From CAVPKN01 sp963832835 (GTDB lineage Bacteria > Chlamydiota > Chlamydiia > Chlamydiales > JAAKFR01), in the NCBI GenBank assembly GCA_963832835.1, contig CAWHVD010000001.1, positions 2,170,001 through 2,234,000 on the forward strand: DNA of 64,000 nt, read 5' to 3'. The translations under genes were made by a program, and so were the position numbers. Position 1 is the stretch's first letter. Each line of letters starts with the position of its first letter. The notes below the pieces were generated by a model. It was given only the letters and a program-made list of their open reading frames with translations, was not told the origin of the DNA and made no database searches. Shown here piece after piece: positions 34,459-44,600 of this stretch.

Positions 34459-34985
34459 CACCTATCCGTGAAAATAACATAGTCATCTTGCTCTAAATCT
34501 GCCACGTACTCATCACGCATCAGCTTATCCGGGAACATATGGACAGTGCCTGTTCCCGCATCATTTTGCCATAAAATAAACAAATTATTTGTGCCCCTAG
34601 GGGCTTCAACAAAAGTAACTTCTTTTTTAAGTGCTGCGCAAAACCCAATTAGCTGTACACTCAAATCAGACTTATCCACTTTTACAGCTTTAACCGTAAG
34701 ACGTTTCTGGATCTTTAGATGCTTCCGAGCTAGACCAAACAGTGCGATCGATTCGGCAAGTAGGAGGACTCCCCCGGCACCCGCAATCCCAAAACTCCAA
34801 ATAGTGGAGAGGGAATTCAGAGGCCCTATATTGATGATATTATGGGCATGCAATACACCCAGAGTGCCGACTGCTATAGCCGTAAGAGCCGCTACTGCTG
34901 CAACTATTAGGCCTGAATTTGTCCCTCCGGTAAAAATGCCCGTATGATACTGGATATCTGGACCATTTAATTCATATAAGCTCAT
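34455..34985 (-). CDS. Hypothetical protein with bilobed hydrophobic domain (Inc-like)
   Basis: 176 residues. After a ~25-residue N-terminus, two hydrophobic spans (about 26-48 and 63-85) are separated by a short loop (NIINIGPLNSLS), the bilobed layout of chlamydial inclusion membrane proteins. The C-terminal half is soluble and ends DDYVIFTDRC. No sequence family recognised. Type III secretion and inclusion location are inferred only from topology. The upstream gap is AT-rich and holds the REP-like unit at 35122. Confidence 0.65.
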   Translation of the reverse strand: MSLYELNGPDIQYHTGIFTGGTNSGLIVAAVAALTAIAVGTLGVLHAHNIINIGPLNSLSTIWSFGIAGAGGVLLLAESIALFGLARKHLKIQKRLTVKAVKVDKSDLSVQLIGFCAALKKEVTFVEAPRGTNNLFILWQNDAGTGTVHMFPDKLMRDEYVADLEQDDYVIFTDRC

Positions 34986-35121
34986 ATTAAAACCTTTGTT
35001 AATCTTTAAACAAAATTATATCATTTTATTATAAATGAAAAATAAAGATTTATAGCTCAATAATTTAAAAAATAAATTACATGAATCGTTACCAGAAATT
35101 GAAAAAATGACTGCAAACCAA

Positions 35122-35168
35122 CAGCCTGAAAGGCTGAAATTGCACTAGCCCAGGGCATTGCCCTGGGT
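35122..35168. repeat. Two-hairpin REP-like unit downstream of rpsN
   Basis: CAGCCtgaaAGGCTG followed 10 bases later by AGCCCAGGGC-at-GCCCTGGGT. The same pair in the same order occurs in every 156-bp unit at 1-468. It lies 14 bp beyond the rpsN stop and may terminate that operon. It shows that the palindrome is dispersed in the genome and not confined to the tandem array. Confidence 0.75.
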
Positions 35169-35181
35169 TTAGGAAAGAAAA

Positions 35182-35487
35182 TTACCAGCTAGCTTTGGTG
35201 ACGCCAGGGATTAAACCCATGCCGGCAAGTTCACGAAGACAAAGACGGGAAACTTTGAATTTTCTGAGATAACCATGAGGACGGCCAGTTAACTGGCAGC
35301 GGTTCTTAAGACGAGTGCGAGAAGTATCTCTGCGCATTTTATTCAAAGCTACACGCGCTTCTTGTCTTTCTTCTTCGCTCAAATGGATATTTTTGCCTTT
35401 ACTGCGCAATTCATCACGGCGCTGCCAGTTCAAAGCTACCAGTTTTTCGCGTTTTTTTTGCTTGGCGATAGACGACGTTTTTGCCAT
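35182..35487 (-). CDS. rpsN: 30S ribosomal protein S14
   Basis: 101 residues, the long zinc-free form. KKREKLVALNWQRRDELRSK, then RTRLKNRCQLTGRPHGYLRK and FKVSRLCLRELAGMGLIPGV are the standard S14 blocks. The C-x2-C zinc pairs of the short form are absent. It follows rpmJ by 11 bp on the same strand, as in other Chlamydiae. Confidence 0.96.
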   Translation of the reverse strand: MAKTSSIAKQKKREKLVALNWQRRDELRSKGKNIHLSEEERQEARVALNKMRRDTSRTRLKNRCQLTGRPHGYLRKFKVSRLCLRELAGMGLIPGVTKASW

Positions 35488-35498
35488 TACCTGATACC

Positions 35499-35636
35499 TT
35501 ATTTTTTACGAGCAGGACCCTTTTGGCGCTGCTTACGGTTAGGGTCTTTTTTGTTAATTACGTAGAGACGGCCGCGGCGGCGGACGAGTTTGTCCCCTTT
35601 AGAAGGGTCGGCCTTAATCGATGCTCTTGTCTTCAT
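35499..35636 (-). CDS. rpmJ: 50S ribosomal protein L36
   Basis: 45 residues: MKTRASIKADPSKGDKLVRR, then GRLYVINKKDPNRKQRQKGP and a basic end. It is longer than the 37-38 residues of most L36 and lacks the zinc Cys ligands, which is the chlamydial type. Start ATG is at 35634-35636. It is co-directional with rpsN (11-bp gap) and divergent from rpmH. Confidence 0.93.
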   Translation of the reverse strand: MKTRASIKADPSKGDKLVRRRGRLYVINKKDPNRKQRQKGPARKK

Positions 35637-35700
35637 GACAATCCTACAAATACTCAGTTAAAGGCAGTACTCTACTAAAATGGCTCTTTTTCTGCAATTA

Positions 35701-35718
35701 GACTCTTACATAAGAGTC
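35701..35718. promoter_or_regulatory. Perfect palindrome between divergent rpmJ and rpmH
   Basis: GACTCTTA-ca-TAAGAGTC is an 8-bp perfect inverted repeat with a two-base centre. It lies 65 bp from the rpmJ start and 107 bp from the rpmH start. A shared operator or a hairpin is possible; no known regulator site is recognised. Confidence 0.4.
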
Positions 35719-35777
35719 GACAAACCATAAAAAATGCACTGGATGGCATATTTGGGCGGGATATCTTGTCATTTTCA

Positions 35778-35796
35778 GGAGGATGTGCTATCCTCC
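35778..35796 (+). promoter_or_regulatory. Leader hairpin upstream of rpmH
   Basis: GGAGGAT-gtgct-ATCCTCC forms a perfect 7-bp stem 30 bases before the rpmH ATG. The real ribosome site (AGAGGA) is downstream. The stem buries a strong Shine-Dalgarno-like GGAGG, so it could act as an L34 feedback element or mRNA stabiliser; this is inference. Confidence 0.4.
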
Positions 35797-35825
35797 GTGC
35801 TCATCTTTATAAGAGGAATTTAGCT

Positions 35826-35963
35826 ATGAAAAGGACCTATCAACCTAGTAAAAAACGTCGTAAAACGGCAACCGGTTTCCGTGCCCGCATGAGCACTCGT
35901 GGAGGCCGTAAGGTGTTGTCTCGTAGACGCCATCAGGGGCGCCACCAACTCACTCCTGCGTAA
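35826..35963 (+). CDS. rpmH: 50S ribosomal protein L34
   Basis: 45 residues from the ATG at 35826: MKRTYQPSKKRRKTATGFRA then RMSTRGGRKVLSRRRHQGR. AGAGGA precedes the start. The frame is open further upstream, but that part covers the leader hairpin. Its stop overlaps the rnpA start (TAATG). Confidence 0.97.
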   Translation: MKRTYQPSKKRRKTATGFRARMSTRGGRKVLSRRRHQGRHQLTPA

Positions 35964-36334
35964 TGACCCTTACCAGACCTCCCCTTTCTCACCCAAAAGG
36001 GGCCTACGTTTTTCCCAAATCGGCAAGATTGCTTGCAGCTCACCAATTTCGCCGTGTCAACAAGCACGGCAAGACTGTGGGAGGGAAGTTTCTCACGATT
36101 CAAGTATGTATCGGCAGGAGTTCTTGCCTTAAATTGGGACTGACAGTGTCTCGTAAATTCGGTGACGCTGTAAGGCGCAACCGGTTTAAACGCCTTGTGA
36201 GGGAAGCTTTTCGCTTAACGCAACATCAGCTTCCGCCCTACGTCCATTTAAATATCCGCCCCACACTTCCACCTATTCAAGCATCTCTTGAGGAGATCCG
36301 CTGCGAGCTCATCGATTGCCTCAAAACCTTCTAA
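35963..36334 (+). CDS. rnpA: Ribonuclease P protein component
   Basis: 123 residues. FPKSARLLAAHQFRRVNKHG, LGLTVSRKFGDAVRRNRFKR and LVREAFRL are the RnpA core with the RNR motif that binds P RNA. The chain is normal length. It is coupled to rpmH. The TAA stop codon coincides with the TAA that flanks a family A element, so the insertion left the protein end intact. Confidence 0.95.
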   Translation: MTLTRPPLSHPKGAYVFPKSARLLAAHQFRRVNKHGKTVGGKFLTIQVCIGRSSCLKLGLTVSRKFGDAVRRNRFKRLVREAFRLTQHQLPPYVHLNIRPTLPPIQASLEEIRCELIDCLKTF

Positions 36335-36662
36335 TACCATTTCCAGAAAATAAAGTCACAAATTGACACTGTATAACGCGCCATTTTTGAACCTAAAAAC
36401 TGCGGTTCGAGATGGTAAAGTGATGCAAGATTTTGATTTAGAATCACTTTTAATAGGGGGCGCACATTCCCAAATGGTGAAGGGGCCCCCTAATGGAAGC
36501 GATTCTGGATCAAAAGATTGCGTCAATTTGCCGTCTCCAACCGCCGTTTTTAGGTTGAACGATCCTTTCTCGCTTAGGTGCAAAACATAGGCTTCGAAAC
36601 GATCATCCAAATCTGTCATGTTACCCAGTGCCACTTCATGGCGTTATTTTCTGGAAATGGTA
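36335..36662 (+). mobile_element. Family A miniature element carrying a nested family B element
   Basis: Ends TACCATTTCCAGAAAATAAAG and CTGGAAATGGTA with TAA on both sides (36332-36334 and 36663-36665). Without the 163-bp insert and its 5-bp duplication the element is 160 bases, one fewer than the full copies because of one lost A. The insert splits it at TTGAA. The remaining gap to 36774 shows no gene. Confidence 0.9.
36392..36554 (+). mobile_element. Family B miniature element, copy 2, inside family A
   Basis: 163 bp from CCTAAAAACTGCGG to CCGCCGTTTTTAGG, flanked by TTGAA at 36387-36391 and 36555-36559. The uninterrupted family A copies read straight through at this site, so the duplication and insertion order (B after A) are certain. 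Confidence 0.93.
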
Positions 36663-36774
36663 TAAGTGGAGCTCAACAGATTGATAGTTTTACCTTTCAA
36701 ATAACAAGCTTGCTAAACTCAGTCTGAGACATTTCCGGCCCGGTCCGGTACGGGGCTCTGCGGTAAAATTTCCC

Positions 36775-37768
36775 TCATCTCTGCGTTGAGGAAGTAGAGC
36801 GGATATAGTCCAAAGAATGAGCGATCTCATCGTGCATCCTATCAGGGGCCGCTTGTAGAGCGTTTTCAGCATGTTTAAGGGCTTTGTCCTTGAGATCAGC
36901 CTCCATATAATGCTGAGCTATCATCATTTCAATACGCCATAGATTGCCCGAGTCTTTTGAACCAAAACGATTTACGTAGGCAACAAGAGGCGCCACTGCT
37001 AAATCGGGGCTTTGTTTTTTTTGCGAAAGGTCCTGAAAATCGATGAGGGCCAGCGTAAAATGAACCCCACGAGTATTTTCTGGATCAAGGGAGGCAAGTT
37101 TTTCACGCAACGCACGTGTTGAACCCAGCTCCTTTTCTCCTCTCTCGACAAGCAAACGGTACTTCTCTAAGAAAAAAATAGGAATCCCTACTTCTCAATC
37201 CCGCTTCTAAAATCTGCTCTTGAGCGGACTCGCTGCCCAGTTCTTGAGCGATTTGATAAAGGATGATCATCTCCGCCGCATTTTGATCCAGATTTTTATC
37301 AAGGCTTTCCAAACCTTTGACAAGCTTTGCATCTTGTTCGAGAACCTTTAAAAGCTCGCCTGCAAATTGATCTCCATTCTCTGGTAGGTAGCCGATTTGT
37401 GCGATAACTCTTTCCTGGGTATCGAGGAGCAAAAGGGCAGGCGTTTGCTCAATGAGAAAGCGCTCTTTTAGGACTTGGTTTTGAGCCATTATATGGTCAG
37501 CTAGCTGCGAATGTTGCGGAAAATCGACTTCCATACAAATGAAATGACCTACGATTTTTTCTTCAAACGAGGGTGTGCAGAGCACCTCGTGCTTCATCCA
37601 CATGGCCTCTCCCGACCAATCAGAGCCATTAAAAAATAAAAGAACCGGCTTATTCTCCTGCTGACTAAGGGTCCGAACTTGGAAATAATCGGTATGCCAC
37701 ACAGTAGCTGCAGTAAGGGGGCCCGAGACACATAGTAGGGCTACACATAAGGCACATACAGTATTCAT
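36775..37768 (-). pseudogene. Thioredoxin-fold exported protein with a homopolymer frameshift
   Basis: Start ATG 37766-37768 with AAAGGAT upstream; signal peptide MNTVCALCVALLCVSGPLTA. The thioredoxin-like part has PVLLFFNGSDWSGEAMWMKH, where the neighbour has the active WCGWC: both catalytic Cys are gone. The frame breaks near 37170 in a run of seven T (minus strand): with six T it would continue FFLEKYRLLVERGEKELG to 36775, giving about 330 residues. As read, the first frame stops at 37103. Slippage in expression, sequencing error or real decay are all possible. The C-terminal part looks helical, TPR-like. Confidence 0.8.
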
Positions 37769-37832
37769 AGGGTTGTATCCTTTTAAAAGCTGCAACCCAA
37801 GCCCCATAGGGGCTTGGTGCTGATAAGCATGC

Positions 37833-38336
37833 TTATTGTAAAAGCTGTTTGAGGTAATCGGCATAGGCTTTACCACCGCCTGGGCGGTAGCCTGTTTCTG
37901 CAATGAAGTTCTCATTCGAGTCGAGAATGATCACTGTAGGATAACCTGTTACACCATACTTTTGTTTTAGCTGTGTGTTTTGCTGTGCTATGTCAGGTGG
38001 AAGCTGCTGATTCATGGGAAAATCAACATCTACGAAGACAAATGAACCACCCACTTGACTCGCAAAATCAGGGGAAGAGAAGACCTCTTGATGCATTTTT
38101 TTGCACCAACCACACCAATCTGAACCGGTAAAGAACAATAAGATGGGCTTATGGTTTTTGGATGCATCTTGTACAGCTTGCGCATAATTGGTGTACCACT
38201 TGATCTGGGACCCTGTCGCAGCAGGAGTAGGAACCGAGGTCGGGGCCATCCGATTTGGGGTATCATTGGCAAAAACTGGAGAAATCCCACAGGTTACAAT
38301 TGAAAGACAAATTGCGACTAAATAGCGTTTCATCAT
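37833..38336 (-). CDS. Exported thioredoxin-fold protein
   Basis: 167 residues. Signal peptide MMKRYLVAICLSIVTCGISP, cleavage near VFA-ND. The fold shows PILLFFTGSDWCGWCKKMHQ with the C-G-W-C redox site, VFVDVDFPMNQ, and YGVTGYPTVIILDSN with the cis-Pro. It resembles periplasmic thioredoxin/DsbD-gamma-like reductants found at this place in Chlamydiae (CT780-type by memory). AGGAGGAG stands before the start. The frameshifted, Cys-less paralogue lies 64 bp downstream. Confidence 0.9.
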   Translation of the reverse strand: MMKRYLVAICLSIVTCGISPVFANDTPNRMAPTSVPTPAATGSQIKWYTNYAQAVQDASKNHKPILLFFTGSDWCGWCKKMHQEVFSSPDFASQVGGSFVFVDVDFPMNQQLPPDIAQQNTQLKQKYGVTGYPTVIILDSNENFIAETGYRPGGGKAYADYLKQLLQ

Positions 38337-38653
38337 TTTTTCTCCTCCTAAGAGATATAGCTAACGATACGCATCATTTACTAAACCTCACATAAAATGG
38401 TACATTTTTCTTCAGATTTCACAGAAACCTATTCCTCACTAACCCTTTCTCTGCATGCTTGCGATTATGCCTATCCTGTTTTTTTTCTGAAGTCAGGCAA
38501 GCTTTTGAGTTCCCTAATATTTTAGGTTGTTCATAGAGGGGAAAAGATTAATATCTCTTAATAAATTAATTTTTAATCCAAGCCTCTTTTTAACTAGCAT
38601 TTTTAATTGATTTGGCTTACAATATTATAAATTTAATTATAAGATTTGGCAAC
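38337..38653. other. AT-rich intergenic region before the giant gene
   Basis: 317 bp between divergent genes. It holds the 32-bp sequence shared with 4462-4494 (38457-38488, ending in eight T). The last 80 bases are very AT-rich and probably contain the promoter of the giant gene, but I cannot pick convincing -35 and -10 boxes. Confidence 0.4.
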
Positions 38654-41600
38654 ATGTTTATTTCTAAACCGAGTGATCCACGTCCACTTTCAAACAAATC
38701 TGTTGTTATCGAAAAAGATAAGACAGGGCATTGCCCCCAAATATGGGGAGCTATTAAGCCCGTTTTATCCCTTATCACCACAACCTCTACTGTCCTAGAA
38801 CCTTCTAGACCCATTACACGAAAAGAAAAGTTAAGACAGTCTCAGCTCATTCAAGATCACTCACAGTTGTCTAAACCTACAGGAAAGGTAGTTAAAAGAA
38901 GCCTTGAATCCCCTTTTTTTAAGAAAGAGAACCACAAAAAACTAGCTAGTGTATTGGGACATATCCATGGGGACCAGATTATTGAAAATTCGCCTCTTGA
39001 GAGACTTCCTCCCCATGTCGGAGCACAGGTATTGCAGGACTATCTTGAGGAGAAAGGGATTTGGGATAAAGAGCCGCAGAAGCTGTCTGCTTTACATGAG
39101 GTGATGACTGAGTTTAAGCAAACAGCCGAGCGTATCCATGCTTTGGAAGAATATAGAAACTATGGAGCTAACGCCTCTTTTTACACATGCGCAACAGATG
39201 CAGCTCAGGCAGTTTACAAATTGGAACCTGGAAAATCCTATATTCTAGGCGGTCAGGGAGCTGGACATAATCGATTAGAACATTCCGTTCTCTTCGAATT
39301 TCACAAAAATCTAGATGGAACCTACGACCTTTTTGTCTATGTCATGGACAAGCACAAAAGTACCTACGACACAGTCCTTCATCGGGATCGACGGGATTGG
39401 GTCCGCCCTTTTATGCACTATCGAGGCATTCTACCAATCGACTTGTTTTTCAATGGCAGCAACCAAACATCTCCTCAGATCGATCTTTTTCAAGCGATTT
39501 TGGAACCGGGCGTATTAAAGGAGGGGAGGTTAAGCTTTTCTCCTGAGTATCTCGCTTCTAAGTTACTAGCTTACCTACATCAATATAAAGTCCCTGCAAA
39601 CCAGGAATTGAGCGGCTTTATCTCGGCTGCTCGATCTCACCCGGATGCTTGGCATCCTGTGAAGGCGATCGCTCTGCGCTATTTGGGAAAAGAGGATTAC
39701 AAACGTTTCGTAATCGAGCTGAAATTCCGCTCCTTGGTTGAAGGGTATCAGCTCGGACAAACTCAATTGCAACACGATACGGTGGACGGGGCAGAGCTCA
39801 GGACAGTTCTTAAAAGAGGTACAGAGAATCTTCTCCGTCAATTAGTAACCTATCAGCGTAAACATTGGCTGTCTGAAGAGCGATGTGTGCACATGGAGGC
39901 AACCGCATTAGATCTCCAGCAGCAGATTGCGCACATCGAAGGCCATGTTGATCAAGGAAGGCGCAAAAAGATCGTTGCCCTTTCTTACGTCGATGTAGAT
40001 TACACACAAGAGAGGCAGGCGGCTCTTCAAAAGGCCAAGGAAACCATCCATGCTCCCCGCCAGGAGAAAATCTCAATCCGCACAGAGCCGCCGCAAATAC
40101 CCAAATTGTGGGCACCTAAACGTTTTGCCTCTGATTTAAGCACATTTGTCAGCAAGACGATCGGGGTAGCCGATATCGAGCATCTGGTAGCGCAATTTCC
40201 CATTCCCGAAAGCCCATCTGCTCAAGCAAGTTACTGGAATTCCATCCCCAAAAAAGAGTTAAATCAAGTCGTGTCAGGCTTACAATCTCTGATGCAAAAA
40301 TATGACCTCACAATGCGCCAAAGAGACCTTAAAAGCCAAATTGCCATTTCACCCCACGAAGCGAATACGGTTTACACGATTTACGTTGTCCTCCATTTCA
40401 TTGCGTTGAGGATAGATCGTGAAAAAAACTCCAAAAAACCCAAGAACGATCCCTCTTGTCTAGAATCTTACCCCATTTTTTTTCCAGGGGTTCTTTACGA
40501 CTCAGACCCGTATCATACTTATACTTCTCCTGAGGATTTTAAAAAACGGCAGCAGATTTCTGCCTACATGAGAGCCACTGGCACAGATCCACAAAAAAAT
40601 GCTCTTGGCAACATGCACGCTTACGGCAGTTATTTCAGTGCCGAGCGCGTTCAGACAAGCGCTTACGGTTTGTATGCGACCTTGCTTGAAGAGGGTGTGA
40701 TCTCAAGTAATTTCCGTAGTTCCATGACACTCTTTGATAGGTTACGCGAACTGATTCCCCATCTTTCCCCGATGTATGAAGATATAGAATCGAAGGGTCA
40801 TGGTTTTTTTCAACCTAAGATGGAAGCAGGCAATGCCTTTAAAAAAGCCGACAGGAGTTATCTCCCTTCGCTCTTTTACGCAGCTTTTGTTGCCTACCAA
40901 TTCAGTGGGTATACCCACCTGCGCAATGATGACTCCGAGCAATTGACAATTAAGCCGGATAGCTTTAGGGGGTTTATCAATACGATTGATTTTAGTGCAG
41001 GTAGAACCAAATTCAAGGATTATCCTAATTCTAACCAAGGTGCAAAACTTGCGCCCATTTCAGATAAGCTCCATCCTCAGCTTATAGATCCCTTTCTTGC
41101 CTTTCCTAAACGTGATTTAGCGCGCAGACAAAGATACTCCAAAAGTTCTGAAGAAGGGGATATCCTGAATGATCGCTATATGGAAGACCATAAAGAACTG
41201 CTCCGCAGTTGCTGTGAACCGAGCTTGCAACCTCACCAAATGCTCTATTACTACCGCAGCCGTTTTGATCTGTTTGCTGGTCCTGAAGAACAAACGCTTT
41301 TTGAGATCGAATTTTTCCGTACAGTGCTCATTGGGGAAGAGCGATTCCCTCTCAAAGAGGAGCTCGAGCAAAAAGGATTTGTCAATGAATGCCGCACCTT
41401 CATTCAAGAGGGAGTTGAACGCTATTTTTACTTGCAATTGGGCGGGCGTCCTCATGTCTTTGCTACCCTCTTTTTCTTGCGCCTTGCCAGTCGGCTGGCT
41501 CGCTTTACAGGAAAGCCTCTTTTTCACTCCCTTCCCTATGTCGAAAAGATGTTGCAACTTGACGACCTTACAGCTCAGGAGAAAAGCGCACTTTGTCTTC

Positions 41601-44600
41601 ACAAAGTTCTTGTCTATAGCACAGAAAATAAAGAATTGAGTGATCTAGAAAGAAAGGATCTTTTCCGCGCGTGGATCTACCACAAAAATACCCCCTTACC
41701 ACCAGAGTGGAAAAATCGCCTTCTTGAAAAGGAGGTGGCCGCTTATTTACACACTCAGCTCCCCACCCAAAATCTTCACGCTGATGATCGAAGAGCTATT
41801 TTGAATGAAGCACTTCTCATACTCGAGATGCCTTCCCTGACAGATGGCTATGTCATAGATGACCTTCCTTTACCGACGATCTGCGCCCACAGCGCACATG
41901 GAGAGAGCTGGGAAATCAACCTCTTAACGGGGAAGGTGTGCAACCAACTGGGCATCCTTGTGAGAGGAGCACATCCCCCATGGATTCCCCGCGAGAACCG
42001 AGGCCATGAAACAGCTGCTACTACCCATTTCAACTATCTTTTTGGAGGACGCGTTCATAACTGCTCCCAAACGGGAACGACCATTTACTTTCAAGACCCT
42101 TGCTTTGGCTCCCTGCGTGTCATCAATGAAGATATCCAAAAGGGTTTACAACGACAAATCGGTGGGCAGTGGACGCAGTATGTTCCTCCCAAAACACTGG
42201 AGGATCAACAAATCCCCAGATCCTTACTAGCTGATCATACTCATTGGGTTCCCGTGGGTGCACAAGAGCAATACCTCTGGATATGCGATTTCAAAACAGG
42301 AAAACAAAGAGCGCTCTTGACACAAGAGGGAGAGATCCACCCTTGCAATGGCACTCCAGAAGAGGTAGATAGCACGCGCACCCTTCAAATTACGCCGGAA
42401 AAGGCTGCCTCTCACCGCATGGATGACAGAGGTTACATCTTGGGAACTAAACATAAGGGGATCTTAGAAAGTGTCTCTTTTACCCGTTTTCAATCGCTGT
42501 CAGGTGAACCTCTTTACTTTGACATGGAACCGGATGGAGCTGTTTACGGGCTCAATAAAAAATACATCCTCAGCCCGGAGCAAAAAGAGGGGCTTTTGGA
42601 GGGTATTTCTCAATACCTCCTTTTGAGGCACAAGGAGGAGGCACGCGAAAAAGTCCTGATCCCCTGCCGCAAGCTCTCTATGTTTAATCCCCTTTCGCCC
42701 TTGCATACGATCTCTACACAAACAAATGATAATGGCTATGGAGCCCCTCAACAGGGTGTTTACACCTTCTTAGAGTTCGATATCAAGGGGGATAAACTGA
42801 TTCCTCTTTCTATAGAAGGGACATTTTATTTGGCCTATCTCAAGCTCGCGCAAAGAGAGTACCTTCAAGCTAAGGAGCTGCTAAACAAAATCGATTTCAG
42901 GCAACCACTCTCTCTTTTAAGTACAAAAATTCTCGTGGACTTGATCCAAATTTGTGAAGGCAAGAAGAGCCAACACACCACAGAGCCGGGAAAAGATCAC
43001 TCACCTGCTGCTGCAGCCGTTGTTCTTGCTGCCTACCGTTTAGTTGAGCTGAGCTATGAACGGATGGGTAAGCAAAATCCTTGCGAATCTCCCCACTGCG
43101 CAAAAGCAATTTATCAAAGAAACCTAGAGATCATACCGGCAGGCTTAGAGTTAAGTATCAAAACAGAGGAAAAGAGCTTTCAATATTCTTTCTCCCAGCC
43201 CACTGGGGTGATTGATGGACCTATTCACCCACTTTCACTCAAACTACCTCAACTCGGCTGCGGGTTCTCGGAGAACAAATACCCTGATTGCCACAACTAC
43301 CACTATGCGGCGAGCCACACCGATTTTATACGAGAAGAGGGAAAAGAGATCGAAAAAAATGTCCTTCTCTCCACCAAATATGGGGAGGGGTATACACATA
43401 AAGATAACAATTTCTTCCGCAGTGCCTATATCCTTGCCAAAACAGGTTCTGTAGAAGAGCGTAAGCAACTGGCTTTCCGCCTGCACATCATGGAACAGAT
43501 GCGCATGATCAAAGATGACCCAAAACTCCGACCCAATGCTTGGTCCCTTCTCCATTTTGCTCTCCGTTTTCCCGACAAAGCCCCGGAGCTTCCCCCTCTA
43601 AAAACCCCTCATATGTCCCGTCTAGATGATGTGTTACAAGCTTGGGGATTTCTACAGAATGTGAATAGCCTTATTCTAGCTTCTAGCACTGCAACAACAC
43701 AACTTCCGGCTTTAGAATTACGTGACCCTCCAGGAGCCACTTCCATCTTAAAGGCGATATTGCCCGCTTCCAAAAAAATGAGCAAGGCAGCAGAGCCTCT
43801 CACATTACGATCTGACTCTAAAGAAACAATTGATGGAGGTTTCATCGAAACGCTCTTTAGTGCACATTTAAAGCCGATTATCCTAAAAACGGCGGTTCGA
43901 GATGGTAAAGTGATGCAAAATTTTGATTTAGAATCACTTTTAATAGGGGGCGCACATTCCCAAACGGTGAAGGGGGCCCCTAATGGAAGCGATTCTGTAT
44001 CAAAAGATTGCGTCAATCTGCCGTCTCCAACTGCCGTTTTTAGGATTATAAGAGAAGAAAATGAACTTGAAGAAATCACCTTTGCCTACGACCCTGCCTG
44101 GGCTCGTTCTGAGGATGAGAAATCAGCCGAAAAGCCCATCAAAGCGGAATTTGATAATTTCCAAAAAGATTATGCGGAAGGGCGCAAGAATAATCAAAAC
44201 AGACAGGTCTATGAGGGGATTAACCTCCCCAATCTGCAACAAAATATTGAGGATAGAAGTAAAGGCCTTGCCACAGATCTGCACAATTTAGAGACCACCA
44301 TCCTGGAGATAGCTAACAAAATGGATCCTCAAAGAAGGGCTGAGGGAAGGCTCCTAAGAGAATCCAAGGTGGAAAACGAACTTTCGATGAAAAAACTGAT
44401 TGGGATTTTTCTGACAGGAGACAGAGCCGCCTTCAAAAAAGCTAATCCCTATCTTGCCCACCCTGACTATGTAAAGAAAGTCGCAGATGCGGTGGGAATA
44501 AAGGCATTCCCCGAAGTGGTGATCGATTATTTATACGATCTGATTGGCCTTTACCTCACAACAGGAGTTTATCGACAGCGCCTTGAAAGGGCTTTTGGAC

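Noticed and set aside
43609..44079. Minus-strand frame through the inserted element
   Set aside because: Open because the palindromic element is open on both strands; opposite a certain gene.
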